In this document: positions 41,037 through 49,913 of the stretch, piece after piece | How the letters are laid out: each line of letters opens with the position of its first letter | Numbering within the stretch: position 1 is the stretch's first letter | NCBI RefSeq assembly: GCF_021272345.1 | Contig: NZ_JAJSDQ010000004.1 | Coordinates: 310,001-374,000, forward strand | Length of the DNA: 64,000 nt | Direction of reading: 5' to 3' | Origin: Ornithinimicrobium sediminis | Lineage (GTDB): Bacteria; Actinomycetota; Actinomycetes; Actinomycetales; Dermatophilaceae | The notes under the pieces: model-generated | Told to the model about the DNA's origin: nothing | The model's input: the letters and a program-made list of their open reading frames with translations, nothing else | Database searches by the model: none | Position numbers and translations under genes: made by a program

Positions 41037-41677
41037 GCGCTCCTCCCTGCCGTCTGCCACGGGGTGAGCACCTTGGTCACGCCCAGGATGAGCACGTCGA
41101 AGAGGACTGCCAGCGTCACGCTCGCGATGACGCCCAGCACGATCGGCCCCATCGCGTTGCGGTTGAACCCGTCGGTGAACAGCGTGCCCAGCTGGGACAC
41201 GCCCACCAGGGCCGCGACCGAGACGATGGACACGTTGCTCACGGCCGCGACGCGGAGCCCGGCCGAGATCACCGGCACCGCCAGTGGCAGCTCCACGGCG
41301 ACCAGCCTGCGCAGCGGGGAGTAGCCCATGGCCGTGGCGGCCTGGCGCACGTGGTTGGGCACCGAGGACAGCCCGTCGGCGACCGTGCGGGTGAGCAGCG
41401 CGACCGTGTAGAGGGTCATCGCGACCAGCACGTTGACGGGGTCGAGGATCTGGGTGCCCAGGATGCCCGGCAGGAGGATGAACAGGGCGAGCGAGGGGAT
41501 CGTGTAGAGCAGACCCGTCCCGGCGATCAGCGGGCCGTAGAGCCAGCGCCGCGTCAGCGCCGCCCAGCCCAGCGGGATGGCCAGGAGGAGACCGATCAGG
41601 AGGGGCAGCCCGGCCAGGTAGATGTGGTCGAGCGTCAGGCTCCAGACCTCACCCAACGGCACACCCCACACACTCAT
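41033..41677 (-). CDS. Osmoprotectant ABC transporter permease
   Basis: 214 residues with about six TM helices (first DHIYLAGLPLLIGLLLAIPL). The EAA loop is VRQAATAMGYSPLRRLVAVE and NVSIVSVAALVGVSQLGTLF follows. Paralogue of the permease at 40353. ATG 41677 overlaps the ATPase stop (ATGA), so ATPase, both permeases and probably the lipoprotein are translated in a chain. Confidence 0.92.
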   Translation of the reverse strand: MSVWGVPLGEVWSLTLDHIYLAGLPLLIGLLLAIPLGWAALTRRWLYGPLIAGTGLLYTIPSLALFILLPGILGTQILDPVNVLVAMTLYTVALLTRTVADGLSSVPNHVRQAATAMGYSPLRRLVAVELPLAVPVISAGLRVAAVSNVSIVSVAALVGVSQLGTLFTDGFNRNAMGPIVLGVIASVTLAVLFDVLILGVTKVLTPWQTAGRSA

Positions 41678-42780
41678 GCAGGCTCCTCGGGCGACAGGAT
41701 CGTCTCGCCGGTGGCCCGAGGAGCAGCCTGTATGACGTGCAGCACCTCGTCGGGCCGCACCGTGCCGGCCAGCTCCGCGCCCTCGACGACGACCCCGCGA
41801 CCGCTGGGGGACGACAGCGCCGCGTCCAGGTAGCCCCGCAGCGACCCGCCCAGCGTGGCGAGGGTGCCGCCCAGCTGGAGGTCCGTCGCGGACAGGGGGC
41901 CGGTGACCTCGTCGGCGTGCACCCAGCCCAAGGGTGCTCCGGCGTCGTCCACGACCAGCCGCCACTCCTCCCCCGGGCCGAGGCGGTCGCCGAGCCGCAC
42001 CGGCGCCTCGTGGTGGATCGGCACCTCGGCCGTCTTGAAGCTCAGCGCGCGGTAGCCACGGTCACGGCCCACGAACGAGGCCACGAAGTCGTCCGCCGGA
42101 TGCGCGAGGAGGTCGTCCGGCGAGGAGAACTGCGCGAGCCGGCCACCCTGGCGCAGAACCGCGATGCGGTCTCCCAGCTTGATGGCCTCGTCGATGTCGT
42201 GCGTCACCATGACGATGGTCGTGCCCAGGGCCTCCTGAAGCTTCAGGAACTCGTCCTGCAGGCCCTCGCGCACCACCGGGTCGATCGCGCTGAAGGGCTC
42301 GTCCATGAGCATCACCGAGGGGTCGCCGGCCAGCGCCCGGGCCACCCCGACCCGCTGCTGCTGGCCGCCGGAGAGCTGCCCGGGGTAGCGCTTCGCGTAG
42401 TCACCTCCGAGGCCGACGAGCTCGAGCACCTCCAGCGCGCGGTCGCGGGCGCGCTTCTTGTCCCACTTCAGCAGGGAGGGCACCGTCATGACGTTGGACA
42501 GGACCGTGCGGTGCGGGAAGAGCCCGGCGTGCTGGATGACGTAGCCGATGCCGCGGCGCAGCTCGGCCGGGGCCAGCGACCCGGTGTCCGTGCCGTCGAT
42601 GAGGATGCTCCCCTCCGACGGCTCGATCATCCGGTTGATCATCCGCAGGGAGGTGGTCTTGCCACAGCCCGACGGACCCACCAGCACGGTGATCTTGCCC
42701 GCGGGCGCCTCGAAGGACAGGTCGTCGACCGCGACCGTGCCGTCCTCGAAGCGCTTGGTCACGCCGTCGAACCGGATCAT
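41674..42780 (-). CDS. Osmoprotectant ABC transporter ATP-binding protein
   Basis: 368 residues. Walker A GPSGCGKTTSLRMI, Q-loop HAGLFPH, signature LSGGQQQRVGVARAL, Walker B VMLMDEPFSAID and the switch His in MVTHDIDEA are intact. A C-terminal CBS-like regulatory part (about 265-368) follows, which in OpuA/OpuC senses ionic strength or c-di-AMP. ATG 42780 has TAGGGT about 10 bases upstream, so the operon mRNA may have a very short leader. First gene of the operon. Confidence 0.93.
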   Translation of the reverse strand: MIRFDGVTKRFEDGTVAVDDLSFEAPAGKITVLVGPSGCGKTTSLRMINRMIEPSEGSILIDGTDTGSLAPAELRRGIGYVIQHAGLFPHRTVLSNVMTVPSLLKWDKKRARDRALEVLELVGLGGDYAKRYPGQLSGGQQQRVGVARALAGDPSVMLMDEPFSAIDPVVREGLQDEFLKLQEALGTTIVMVTHDIDEAIKLGDRIAVLRQGGRLAQFSSPDDLLAHPADDFVASFVGRDRGYRALSFKTAEVPIHHEAPVRLGDRLGPGEEWRLVVDDAGAPLGWVHADEVTGPLSATDLQLGGTLATLGGSLRGYLDAALSSPSGRGVVVEGAELAGTVRPDEVLHVIQAAPRATGETILSPEEPA

Positions 42781-42855
42781 GCAGCAAGACCCTAGCCTGC
42801 ACCCCCGACGACGCGCCTGGTCAGGTGCACACCGGGCGGACCAGCACGGATGCCC

Positions 42856-43431
42856 TCAGATGCGGGTGCGGTGGAAGTTGGACCAGGAGCGGCTCGCCGT
42901 CGGGCCGCGCTGGCCCTGGTAGTGCGAGCCCTTCGCCTGGGAGCCGTAGGGGTGCTCGCTGGCCGAGGAGAGCTGGAAGAAGCACAGCTGGCCGATCTTC
43001 ATCCCCGGGTGCAGCACGATCGGCAGGGTGGCGACGTTGCTCAGCTCCAGCGTGACGTGACCGGTGAAGCCGGGGTCCACGAAGCCGGCGGTCGCATGGG
43101 TGAGCAGACCCAGCCGGCCGAGGGAGGACTTGCCCTCCACCCGCGCCGCCACGTCGTCGGGCAGGGTGACCTGCTCGTAGGTCGACCCCAGCACGAACTC
43201 ACCCGGGTGCAGGACGAAGCTCTCGGCCGGGTCCACCTCGACGAGGCGGGTCAGGTCGGGCTGGTCCTGTGCCGGGTCGATCACCGGGTACTTGTGGTTG
43301 TCGAAGAGGCGGAAGTAGCGGTCGAGCCGCACGTCGACGCTGGAAGGCTGGACCATCTCGGCGTCCCAGGGCTCCAGGCGCACGCGCCCGCTGGTGATCT
43401 GGGCCCGGATGTCACGGTCGGAGAGCAGCAC
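42856..43431 (-). CDS. dcd: dCTP deaminase (dUMP-forming type)
   Basis: 191 residues. Converts dCTP to dUTP or, in the bifunctional actinobacterial type, straight to dUMP. Trimeric dUTPase-like fold: [37 protein letters not shown] with catalytic Glu, [13 protein letters not shown] and the flexible C-terminal lid ([11 protein letters not shown]) with the YQGQ motif. The N-terminal [12 protein letters not shown] is normal. GTG 43431 starts 66 bases from tRNA-Gly on the other strand. Confidence 0.95.
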   Translation of the reverse strand: MLLSDRDIRAQITSGRVRLEPWDAEMVQPSSVDVRLDRYFRLFDNHKYPVIDPAQDQPDLTRLVEVDPAESFVLHPGEFVLGSTYEQVTLPDDVAARVEGKSSLGRLGLLTHATAGFVDPGFTGHVTLELSNVATLPIVLHPGMKIGQLCFFQLSSASEHPYGSQAKGSHYQGQRGPTASRSWSNFHRTRI

Positions 43432-43497
43432 CGGGACAGACTAACGGTCGACTTCAGGACGGCGCAGCGCGTCGGTTACACTGCCGTGGCACGCTTC

Positions 43498-43568
43498 GCG
43501 GGCGTAGTTCAATGGTAGAACATCAGCTTCCCAAGCTGAATACGCGAGTTCGATTCTCGTCGCCCGCT
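43498..43568 (+). tRNA. tRNA-Gly (anticodon CCC)
   Basis: 71 bases. Acceptor GCGGGCG/CGCCCGC, anticodon stem TCAGC/GCTGA around TTCCCAA (anticodon CCC at 43530-43532) and T-arm CGAGTTCGATTCTCG. CCA is encoded at 43569-43571. Confidence 0.97.
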
Positions 43569-43589
43569 CCACCGGCCCTGCGGCCCGCA

Positions 43590-43916
43590 TCATCCCAGGT
43601 CAGAGACCTGGTCCCGCACCCACTCCGCATACGCGTCGAGTGCCTGCGCCACCGGCACGGCCAGCAGCTCCGGCACGTCGTAGGGATGCTCGCGCAGCAC
43701 GAGCTCATGGAGCCGGGGCAGGGCGTCTGTCGTGGTCTTGGCCAGCAGCAGCCACTCCTGCTCCGCCTGCACCTCCCCGGCCCAGGTGAAGACCGAGGTC
43801 ATCGGTCCCAGGCACTGCACACAGGCAGCGGCCCGGGCTGCGACCGCGGCCCTGGCCAGGCGCAGCCCGGTCTCCTCGTCGGGGACGCTGACCCGCACCT
43901 CCAGCAGGGTGTCCAT
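43590..43916 (-). CDS. cutA: Divalent-cation tolerance protein CutA
   Basis: 108-residue trimeric ferredoxin-like-fold protein. Family segments are VSVPDEETGLRLARAAVAAR, AACVQCLGPMTSVFTWAGEV, EWLLLAKTT and HPYDVPELLAVPV (the conserved HPYxxPE). Its cellular role remains unclear despite the copper-tolerance name. Its ATG overlaps the stop of the class III aminotransferase (TGATG), so it is the last gene of that transcript. Confidence 0.92.
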   Translation of the reverse strand: MDTLLEVRVSVPDEETGLRLARAAVAARAAACVQCLGPMTSVFTWAGEVQAEQEWLLLAKTTTDALPRLHELVLREHPYDVPELLAVPVAQALDAYAEWVRDQVSDLG

Positions 43917-45244
43917 CACGCCCCCACCGCCGTGAGCGCCCGGTCCAGCGCCTCCGCACCCTGCCGTGCCTCGGCGGCGGTGATGACGCACGGAGGCACC
44001 ATGTGGATCCGGTTGCCCATGGCCAGCGGCCAGATGCCCTCGGTCCGGCAGGCGGCGTGCAGGGCCCTGATCCGGTCGGCCGGCCACGGCTGCCGTGTCT
44101 GCGGGTCGGTCACCATCTCCACGGCCCACATCACGCCCAGCCCGCGCACCTCACCCACGTCGGTATGCCGTGCACCGACCTCCCGCAGCGCCGGGCCGAG
44201 CACCGTCTCCCCCAGCTCACGCGCGTGGTCGACGATGCCCTCGGACTGCATGATGTCGATGGCCGCGACCGCCGACGCGCAGGCCAGTGGGTGACCGGAG
44301 TAGGTCAGCCCACCGGTGAAGGATGTGTCGTCGAAGCTCGCGGCGACCGCGTTGCTCATGACGACGCCTCCCAGCGGCAGGTAGCCGGAGTTGACCCCCT
44401 TGGCGAAGACGACCAGGTCGGGGGTGACGCCCCAACGCTGGAAGGCGAACCACTCCCCGCAGCGGCCGAAGCCGGCCATGACCTCGTCGCAGACCATGAC
44501 GATGCCGTGCTCGTCACAGATCTCGCGCACCCCGGCGAGGTAGCCCTCCGGCGGCACCAGCACCCCGTTGGACCCGACGACCGACTCGAGGACGACGGCA
44601 GCCACGTGCTGCGGCCCCTCGGCGGTGATGGTGTGCCGCAGGTGCTCGAGAGCCCGCTCGCACTCCTGCTCAGGTGTCTCGGCCCAGAACTCGGTGCGGT
44701 AGAGGTAGGGGCCCCAGAAGTGCACGACGCCGGGTATGCCGGGCTCGCTGCCCCATCGGCGCTGCTCACCGGTCACGGTGATCGCCCCGGCCGTCCCGCC
44801 GTGGTAGCTGCGGTAGGCGGCCAGGACCTTGTGCCGACCGGTGTGCCCGCGTGCCAGCCGGACGGCGTTCTCGATGCCCTCGGCGCCGCCGTTGGTGAAG
44901 AAGACCTTGTCCATGCCCTCCGGTGCCAACGCGGCGATGCGCTGGGCAGCCTCCGCCCGTGCCTCGTGGGCGAAGGAGGGCGCGACCATCACCAGTCCCT
45001 GCGCCGCCTCGACCACGGCGGCGGTCAGCTCCGGGTGCTGGTAGCCGATGTTGACGTTGACCAGCTGCGAGCAGAAGTCGAGGTAGCGGGTGCCGTGGTG
45101 GTCCCAGAACCAGGCCCCCTCGCCCCCGGCCAGGGGGAGCGGGTCGAGACCTCGCTGGGCCGACCACGAGGTGAACACGTGCTCGCGCGTGAGGCGACGG
45201 ATCCGGGCGTCCCGGTCCTCCGGGGCTGCGGAACGATGGGTCAT
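43916..45244 (-). CDS. Class III PLP-dependent aminotransferase
   Basis: 442 residues. Fold-type I omega-aminotransferase family: HHGTRYLDFCSQLVNVNIGY, cofactor loop FFTNGGAEGIENAVRLARG, ring-stacking YRSYHGGTAGA, VMVCDEVMAGFGRCGEWFAF (Asp) and Schiff-base lysine in VVFAKGVNSGYLPLGG. Related enzymes act on taurine, GABA, beta-alanine or ornithine; the substrate is not clear. ATG 45244 is chosen; earlier codons in frame are antisense to the next promoter area. It follows an SDR gene on the same strand by 31 bases, so the two may form a catabolic pair. Confidence 0.88.
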   Translation of the reverse strand: MTHRSAAPEDRDARIRRLTREHVFTSWSAQRGLDPLPLAGGEGAWFWDHHGTRYLDFCSQLVNVNIGYQHPELTAAVVEAAQGLVMVAPSFAHEARAEAAQRIAALAPEGMDKVFFTNGGAEGIENAVRLARGHTGRHKVLAAYRSYHGGTAGAITVTGEQRRWGSEPGIPGVVHFWGPYLYRTEFWAETPEQECERALEHLRHTITAEGPQHVAAVVLESVVGSNGVLVPPEGYLAGVREICDEHGIVMVCDEVMAGFGRCGEWFAFQRWGVTPDLVVFAKGVNSGYLPLGGVVMSNAVAASFDDTSFTGGLTYSGHPLACASAVAAIDIMQSEGIVDHARELGETVLGPALREVGARHTDVGEVRGLGVMWAVEMVTDPQTRQPWPADRIRALHAACRTEGIWPLAMGNRIHMVPPCVITAAEARQGAEALDRALTAVGA

Positions 45245-45275
45245 GGTGCAGAGCGTATGCCGGTCTCGTCGCTCG

Positions 45276-46064
45276 TCACGACGTGGGAGTCGGCGGGGTG
45301 AACCGCCCGTCGACGGCCGTCCAGCCACCGTCGACCACGACCTGGGACCCGGTGACGAAGCTCGCGGCGTCGGAGGCCAGGTAGAGGACCGCCCCGACCA
45401 TCTCCGACGGTTGCGCCCACCGACCCAGGGCGCTCTTGCTCGCGTAGGCCTCGGCCCAGGCCGCGTCCTGCTTGATCTGCGCGGTGAGCGGTGTCTCGAC
45501 GACTCCCGGTGCCACCGTGTTGACCCGCACGCCCTGAGGGCCCAGCTCGGCAGCCAGGGTGCGTACCATCTGCAGCATCCCGGCCTTCGTGGCGGCATAC
45601 ACACCCTGGCCGGGCTCGACCGTGACCGACCGGATGGAGCCGAGCGCGATGACCGACCCCTGCCCACGCTCTGCCATGCGCGGCGCGAACGCCTGCATCG
45701 CGTTGAACGTGCCGCCCAGGTTGAGACCGGTCACGGCCGCGAACTCCTCCAGGGAGTAGTCGAGCAGCCTCTTGCGCACGTTGCGCCCGACGGTGACCAC
45801 GAGGACGTCGACGTCGCCGAGCTCCTTCGCCCGGTCCGCGAGGGCCACGGCGTCCAGCACGTCCGCCTCGTGGGCCGTGTGCGCGCCGGGCCGCACGGCC
45901 TGCGCGTGGTCGGCGGCGCCTCGGGCGACCGCAGGGTCCTTGTCCAGGCAGGACACGCGGGCGCCCTGGGCGGCCAGCCCGGCGACGATCTCGTGGCCGA
46001 TGCCCCCACACCCCAGGACGACGGCATGCCTGCCGTCGAGACGGAACAGCTGCGCGTAGTCCAT
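45276..46064 (-). CDS. SDR family oxidoreductase
   Basis: 262-residue classical short-chain dehydrogenase. The cofactor Gly-rich loop is VVLGCGGIGHEIVAGLAAQG (slightly degenerate). VVTVGRNVRKRL replaces the usual NNAG. Catalytic Ser (ALGSIRSVTV) and YxxxK (YAATKAG) are present, followed by RVNTVAPGVVETPLT and VVDGGW. Substrate unknown. GAGGAGG before ATG 46064 is an excellent ribosome site. Probably co-transcribed with the class III aminotransferase and cutA. Confidence 0.88.
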   Translation of the reverse strand: MDYAQLFRLDGRHAVVLGCGGIGHEIVAGLAAQGARVSCLDKDPAVARGAADHAQAVRPGAHTAHEADVLDAVALADRAKELGDVDVLVVTVGRNVRKRLLDYSLEEFAAVTGLNLGGTFNAMQAFAPRMAERGQGSVIALGSIRSVTVEPGQGVYAATKAGMLQMVRTLAAELGPQGVRVNTVAPGVVETPLTAQIKQDAAWAEAYASKSALGRWAQPSEMVGAVLYLASDAASFVTGSQVVVDGGWTAVDGRFTPPTPTS

Positions 46065-46264
46065 AGGGACCTCCTCGTCGTCGACCGTGCCGGGCTCAGC
46101 GCCGTGACCCCGGTCCTGCTGGACCCACTGTCGCACCGACGGTGCCTCCACGGTCACTGCGGGCCCTGTTGTGGACCGCCGGAGGCTGCCACACTCGGAT
46201 GTGGACGACCCGAGGCCGGCGGCGGACGGCGCCGGGGGCTGTCGGGCCCGAGAGGAGACCCACC

Positions 46265-46786
46265 ATGTCCGTTTCCCTGGCCCGTCCTGGTGCCGTGGCC
46301 GCGCTGGTGCTGGCCGGTGTGCTCGGCGGCGGCGGTGCGGTCGCCCACGCCGACCCGGCCCCGCCCGGCCCCGCACAGAGGGCCGCCGGCTCCTTCGACG
46401 CCACGGTCGACTTCACCTCGCTCGTGGCGCAGGAGGTCCGGGGCAACAAGTGCGAGCTCACGGTCGCGGGCGTCCTGACCTTCACCGGCACGGTCGAGGG
46501 CACGGCCACCGGCACGACCACGGCGGTGGTCTTCGCCCCCTGCGCCGAGGCACTGAGCCTTCCCCCAGGGGCCTTCTTCGACGTCTTCGGCTTCGAGGGC
46601 ACCTTCGTCGGTGCGGTCGACGGCACCCCCGCCGCCGGCGAGCTGAGCTACGCGGGCGTCACCCGGGTCGGTGGCGGCATCGACGCCACCGTCCTCCTCG
46701 ACGCCGACGCGGCCCGCGCGGTGCTCAGAGCCGATGCCCAGGTCGCGGTGGGCGGCACCTACTCCGGGGTCGCCCAGTCCGGCTGA
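46265..46786 (+). CDS. Secreted protein of unknown function
   Basis: 173 residues with a Sec signal peptide (RPGAVAALVLAGVLGGGGAV, cleavage after AHA near residue 29). The mature domain looks like a single beta-rich module: SFDATVDFTSLVAQEVRGNK, KCELTVAGVLTFTGTVEGTA, VVFAPCAEAL and GTYSGVAQSG. It has two cysteines. I do not recognise a named family. Ribosome site GAGGAG precedes ATG 46265. It is isolated between two minus-strand units. Confidence 0.7.
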   Translation: MSVSLARPGAVAALVLAGVLGGGGAVAHADPAPPGPAQRAAGSFDATVDFTSLVAQEVRGNKCELTVAGVLTFTGTVEGTATGTTTAVVFAPCAEALSLPPGAFFDVFGFEGTFVGAVDGTPAAGELSYAGVTRVGGGIDATVLLDADAARAVLRADAQVAVGGTYSGVAQSG

Positions 46787-46806
46787 GCACCGGCACGCAC
46801 GCGCTG

Positions 46807-47694
46807 CTAGTCGAAGACGACGGTCCGCGACCCGCGCAGGATGATGCGGTGCTCGGCATGCCATCGCACAGCACGCGACAGGGCCATCGCCTCGAGCTCC
46901 TGGCCCACCCTGGCCAGCTCCCCCGGCGCCATCCGGTGGTTCACACGACGGAAGTCCTGCTCGATGATCGGCCCCTCGTCCAGGTCCGCCGTCACGTAGT
47001 GCGCGGTCGCGCCGATGACCTTGACCCCCCGGTCGTGCGCCTGGGTGTAGGGCTTGGCGCCCTTGAAGCTCGGCAGCAGGGAGTGGTGGATGTTGATGAT
47101 GCGCCCCGGCATCTCCGCGCACATCCGCTCGGAGAGCACCTGCATGTAGCGGGCCAGGACCACCGTGTCGATGGCACACTCGGCGAGGAGCGCGCTGAGG
47201 CGTGCCTCGGCCTCGGGCTTGGTCCCAGCAGTGACGGGGATGTGGTGGAACTCCACACCGTGCCACTCCGCGAGGGCGCGGAAGTCGTCGTGGTTGGACA
47301 CGATGACCGGGATCTGGATCGGCAGCTGTCCGGTCCGCACCCGGAACAGCAGGTCGTTGAGGCAGTGCCCCATCCGGCTGACCATGACCAGCACGCGGTG
47401 CGGCCGGGCCATGTCGTGCACCTGCCACTGCATCGAGAACGCCTCGGCCACGGGAGCAAAGGCCGCGCGCAGCGCCTCGACGTCCAGGGCCGTGTCCCCT
47501 TCGCGCAACAGGTGCATCCGCAGATGGAACTCGCCGGAGACGGGGTCTCCGAACTGCTGGCTGTCCAGGATGGTCAGGTGCTGCTGCAGCATCGCCCCGG
47601 ACACCGCGTGCACGATGCCGACCCGGTCGGGACACGAGACCGTGAGGACGAAGTCGCGACCGGCAGGGCGGTTGCTGGGCATGTGCTCGCTCAT
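46807..47694 (-). CDS. purU: Formyltetrahydrofolate deformylase
   Basis: Hydrolyses 10-formyl-THF to THF and formate, balancing one-carbon pools. 295 residues. The N-terminal ACT-like regulatory domain begins FVLTVSCPDRVGIVHAVSGA. The catalytic formyltransferase domain has the VIVSNHDDFRALAEWHGVEF loop and the active-site NIHHSLLPSFKGAKPYTQAH (Asn-His). GATAHYVTADLDEGPIIEQ carries the catalytic Asp. Length and all key residues are normal. Confidence 0.95.
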   Translation of the reverse strand: MSEHMPSNRPAGRDFVLTVSCPDRVGIVHAVSGAMLQQHLTILDSQQFGDPVSGEFHLRMHLLREGDTALDVEALRAAFAPVAEAFSMQWQVHDMARPHRVLVMVSRMGHCLNDLLFRVRTGQLPIQIPVIVSNHDDFRALAEWHGVEFHHIPVTAGTKPEAEARLSALLAECAIDTVVLARYMQVLSERMCAEMPGRIINIHHSLLPSFKGAKPYTQAHDRGVKVIGATAHYVTADLDEGPIIEQDFRRVNHRMAPGELARVGQELEAMALSRAVRWHAEHRIILRGSRTVVFD

Positions 47695-47743
47695 AGCCGC
47701 GACAGCATAGCCCGGCGCAGAACCCGTGCTCCCCGTCGTCAGC

Positions 47744-48460
47744 TCATCGCCCGAGGCCTGCCTCGTCCACCTTCCGGTGGTACCGCATACCGGTCACACC
47801 GCCGAGGACAGCACCGAGCAGGCTCACGACCGCCACCGCGACTGCGACGACGATGCCCGCCGTGCTCAGGTCTCCCTCGTTGACGGGGATCCTCGGGAAG
47901 GCGTTGAGGTCGACGAGCACGTTGTAGCTGTCTCCGGCCACGGCGCCGAGCACAACGACGAGCACCGCGACAAGGACGGCCCAGACCCAGACCGCCACGC
48001 CTTGCAGAGCCCCGTTGAACCGCGCCATCCGCCCGGCGACATAGCCCCCGCTGAAGTAGGCCACGAAGACGATCACCAGCAGCACGGCCCCACCGACCAG
48101 GCCCACGGTCTCCGGGTCAGCCGTGGCCTCCTCGACGGTGGTGTCGGTGGCCAGGCTCACGGCCGTGCCTGCCGCGGTCAGCACTGCCGTCAGCAGCACT
48201 GCCATCCCGGTCGCGGTGAGCCAGCCGAAGAAGGCCGAGCCGAGCTTGATGCCGCCGTAGGCCTCCTTCTCGCGAGCGACCACCGCATCTCGGTCGACCG
48301 CCGTCTCGTACCGGCGGTCCGCGGGCTCGTCGACGCCACGACGACCGGGACGAGGCTCGTCCCGGTCGTCGTGGCGTGCCGGTGGCACCGGCCGGTCCGC
48401 AGGGCCGTCGTGCGGGCTACCGCCTCGCACGCCCTCGTCCCGTCCGGCGCCGGTGCTCAT
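47744..48460 (-). CDS. Four-TM membrane protein coupled to PRC-barrel/DUF2382 gene
   Basis: 238 residues. A charged, Arg/Asp-rich cytoplasmic N terminus of about 70 residues includes REKEAYGGIKLGSAFFGWLT. Four hydrophobic helices follow (TGMAVLLTAVLTAAGTAVSL, VGLVGGAVLLVIVFVAYFSG, VAVWVWAVLVAVLVVVLGAV and IVVAVAVAVVSLLGAVLGGV). No catalytic motif. Its ATG overlaps the stop of the PRC-barrel gene by 4 bases. The TM topology with GGYVAGRMARFNGALQG resembles actinobacterial YrzE/TIGR04086-like proteins. Probably a stress-related membrane partner; function unknown. Confidence 0.75.
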   Translation of the reverse strand: MSTGAGRDEGVRGGSPHDGPADRPVPPARHDDRDEPRPGRRGVDEPADRRYETAVDRDAVVAREKEAYGGIKLGSAFFGWLTATGMAVLLTAVLTAAGTAVSLATDTTVEEATADPETVGLVGGAVLLVIVFVAYFSGGYVAGRMARFNGALQGVAVWVWAVLVAVLVVVLGAVAGDSYNVLVDLNAFPRIPVNEGDLSTAGIVVAVAVAVVSLLGAVLGGVTGMRYHRKVDEAGLGR

Positions 48461-49314
48461 CGCCGGCGGTCGCTGTCCGGCACGTCCGCCTCGATCTCCT
48501 CCTTGCGGACGTCCTCGCTGACCTCCTGCTGCTCGGTCACGGTGTCCTTGTCCATGCGGACACGCTCGACCGGCACGGTCTCCTTGTCGACGACCACGCG
48601 CTCCTCGCTGAGGGTCACCTCGTGGTCCTCGTCGGTGAGGTCGCCACCCCTCGTGGCCTGGTCACGGTTGGCGTCCGTGATCGGCTCGCGCTCGACGTGG
48701 ACCTCCTCGCGCTGCACCGGCACCGTCTTGGTGACGTGGTCGGTGACCACGTGCTTGCGCAGACGGGCCTTGCCGGTGTCGACCTTCTCGGTGCCGACGT
48801 GCAGCTGCTCCTCGGAGCGGGTCATCGCGTCGTCGGTCTCCGGGCCGGAGGTGTCGTGCCCGACGGTGCCACGGGAGCGGTCGCGCCCGAGGTCGTCGTC
48901 GTCGGTCTCCGGGTAGGGGTGGATCACGTCGTCGTGCACCGGGGAACCGGCCGTCGTCTCGTGGTCGGAGTCCACGTTGCCATGACCCCGGGTGCCGCCG
49001 TAGGAGACGCCGTAGTAGCGGTAGAGCTCCTGCTCCTGCTGCGGCGAGATGTGCTCGTCGGCGTCCAGCCGGGGCGCATCCTTGACCTTGTCCTTGCTGA
49101 ACGGCACGCGGACCTCGCTGCCCTGCACGGACGCCTGCTGCAGCGGCACGAAGGACTCGGACGTGCCGAACCAGCCGGTGTTCACGGTGACCCACTCGGG
49201 CTCACCGCTGTTGTCGTCGAGGTAGACCTGGCCCACCTTGCCGATCTTGTCGCCGGACTCGTCCAGGACGACGCCGTCGTCCATCAGGGTCGCGATGTTC
49301 TCCTTGGTGATCAT
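48457..49314 (-). CDS. PRC-barrel and DUF2382 (YsnF/AvaK) domain stress protein
   Basis: 285 residues. The N-terminal PRC barrel (about 1-75) is VVLDESGDKIGKVGQVYLDD and EWVTVNTGWFGTSESFVPLQ. A short DUF2382 domain (about 165-270) follows a spacer of charged sequence: EEQLHVGTEKVDTGKARLRK and DHVTKTVPVQREEVHVEREP, then EERVVVDKETVPVERVRMDK. The highly charged repeated (V)xxE/R pattern is typical. This architecture is found in actinobacterial and cyanobacterial stress genes; mechanism unknown. GAGGAGCACC precedes the ATG. Coupled to the four-TM protein. Confidence 0.85.
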   Translation of the reverse strand: MITKENIATLMDDGVVLDESGDKIGKVGQVYLDDNSGEPEWVTVNTGWFGTSESFVPLQQASVQGSEVRVPFSKDKVKDAPRLDADEHISPQQEQELYRYYGVSYGGTRGHGNVDSDHETTAGSPVHDDVIHPYPETDDDDLGRDRSRGTVGHDTSGPETDDAMTRSEEQLHVGTEKVDTGKARLRKHVVTDHVTKTVPVQREEVHVEREPITDANRDQATRGGDLTDEDHEVTLSEERVVVDKETVPVERVRMDKDTVTEQQEVSEDVRKEEIEADVPDSDRRR

Positions 49315-49443
49315 GGTGCTCCTCACGTCGTAGGTGCATGGGTCGGCACGGCCTCCAGACAGGGTGTCCGCCGTGCCTCCCTCGTTCTTCTCCACGGCAC
49401 CACGCGGCATACCGGCCTGCAAGCCGAATGACCTCTGCGCAGG

Positions 49444-49866
49444 TCAGGGCCCCGCGTCGGCCTGCTCGTGCCACCGTCGCAGGTCCTGCTCGGCGCCACG
49501 GAAGGCCACCAGCTCGAGCAGCTCGCCGTCGGTGAGTGCCACCACCAGACGAGGCGCCGAGCGCCCCGGCGTGCCCGGCTCGATCCACGCGACGCGGCTC
49601 CAGGGCACGCGTCGCGGCCGCCCCGGCAGCGTGCTCAGCAGGACCAGACCCTCGGGGCCAGCGATGTAGCGCTGGCGCCCGGTGACGACGAACACGACCA
49701 GGAAGAGGCCGGCGACCACGAGACCCAGGAGCCCCCACAGCCAGGTGCCCGTCGTCAGGGCGACGCCGACCGACACCACGCCCCAGGTCACGCCCAGGAC
49801 GGCGTTGGCGATCCAGGTCAGGTGGCGCCCCGGGAACCACTGGGCTCTGCGCTGCCGTTGATCCAC
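49444..49866 (-). CDS. PH-domain-like two-TM membrane protein
   Basis: 140 residues. Two helices (WIANAVLGVTWGVVSVGVAL and LWGLLGLVVAGLFLVVFVVT) are followed by a short C-terminal domain: RYIAGPEGLVLLSTLPGRPR, RVPWSRVAWIEPGTPG and RLVVALTDGELLELVAF. This resembles the membrane-plus-PH-like (DUF) proteins common in actinobacteria. GTG 49866 is 47 bases from the map ATG, so the two genes are divergent. Function unknown. Confidence 0.72.
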   Translation of the reverse strand: MDQRQRRAQWFPGRHLTWIANAVLGVTWGVVSVGVALTTGTWLWGLLGLVVAGLFLVVFVVTGRQRYIAGPEGLVLLSTLPGRPRRVPWSRVAWIEPGTPGRSAPRLVVALTDGELLELVAFRGAEQDLRRWHEQADAGP

Positions 49867-49913
49867 GTCTCCAGTGTGCGCGTCGCCGCTGCTCGCGGGC
49901 CTAGCATGGCGGC

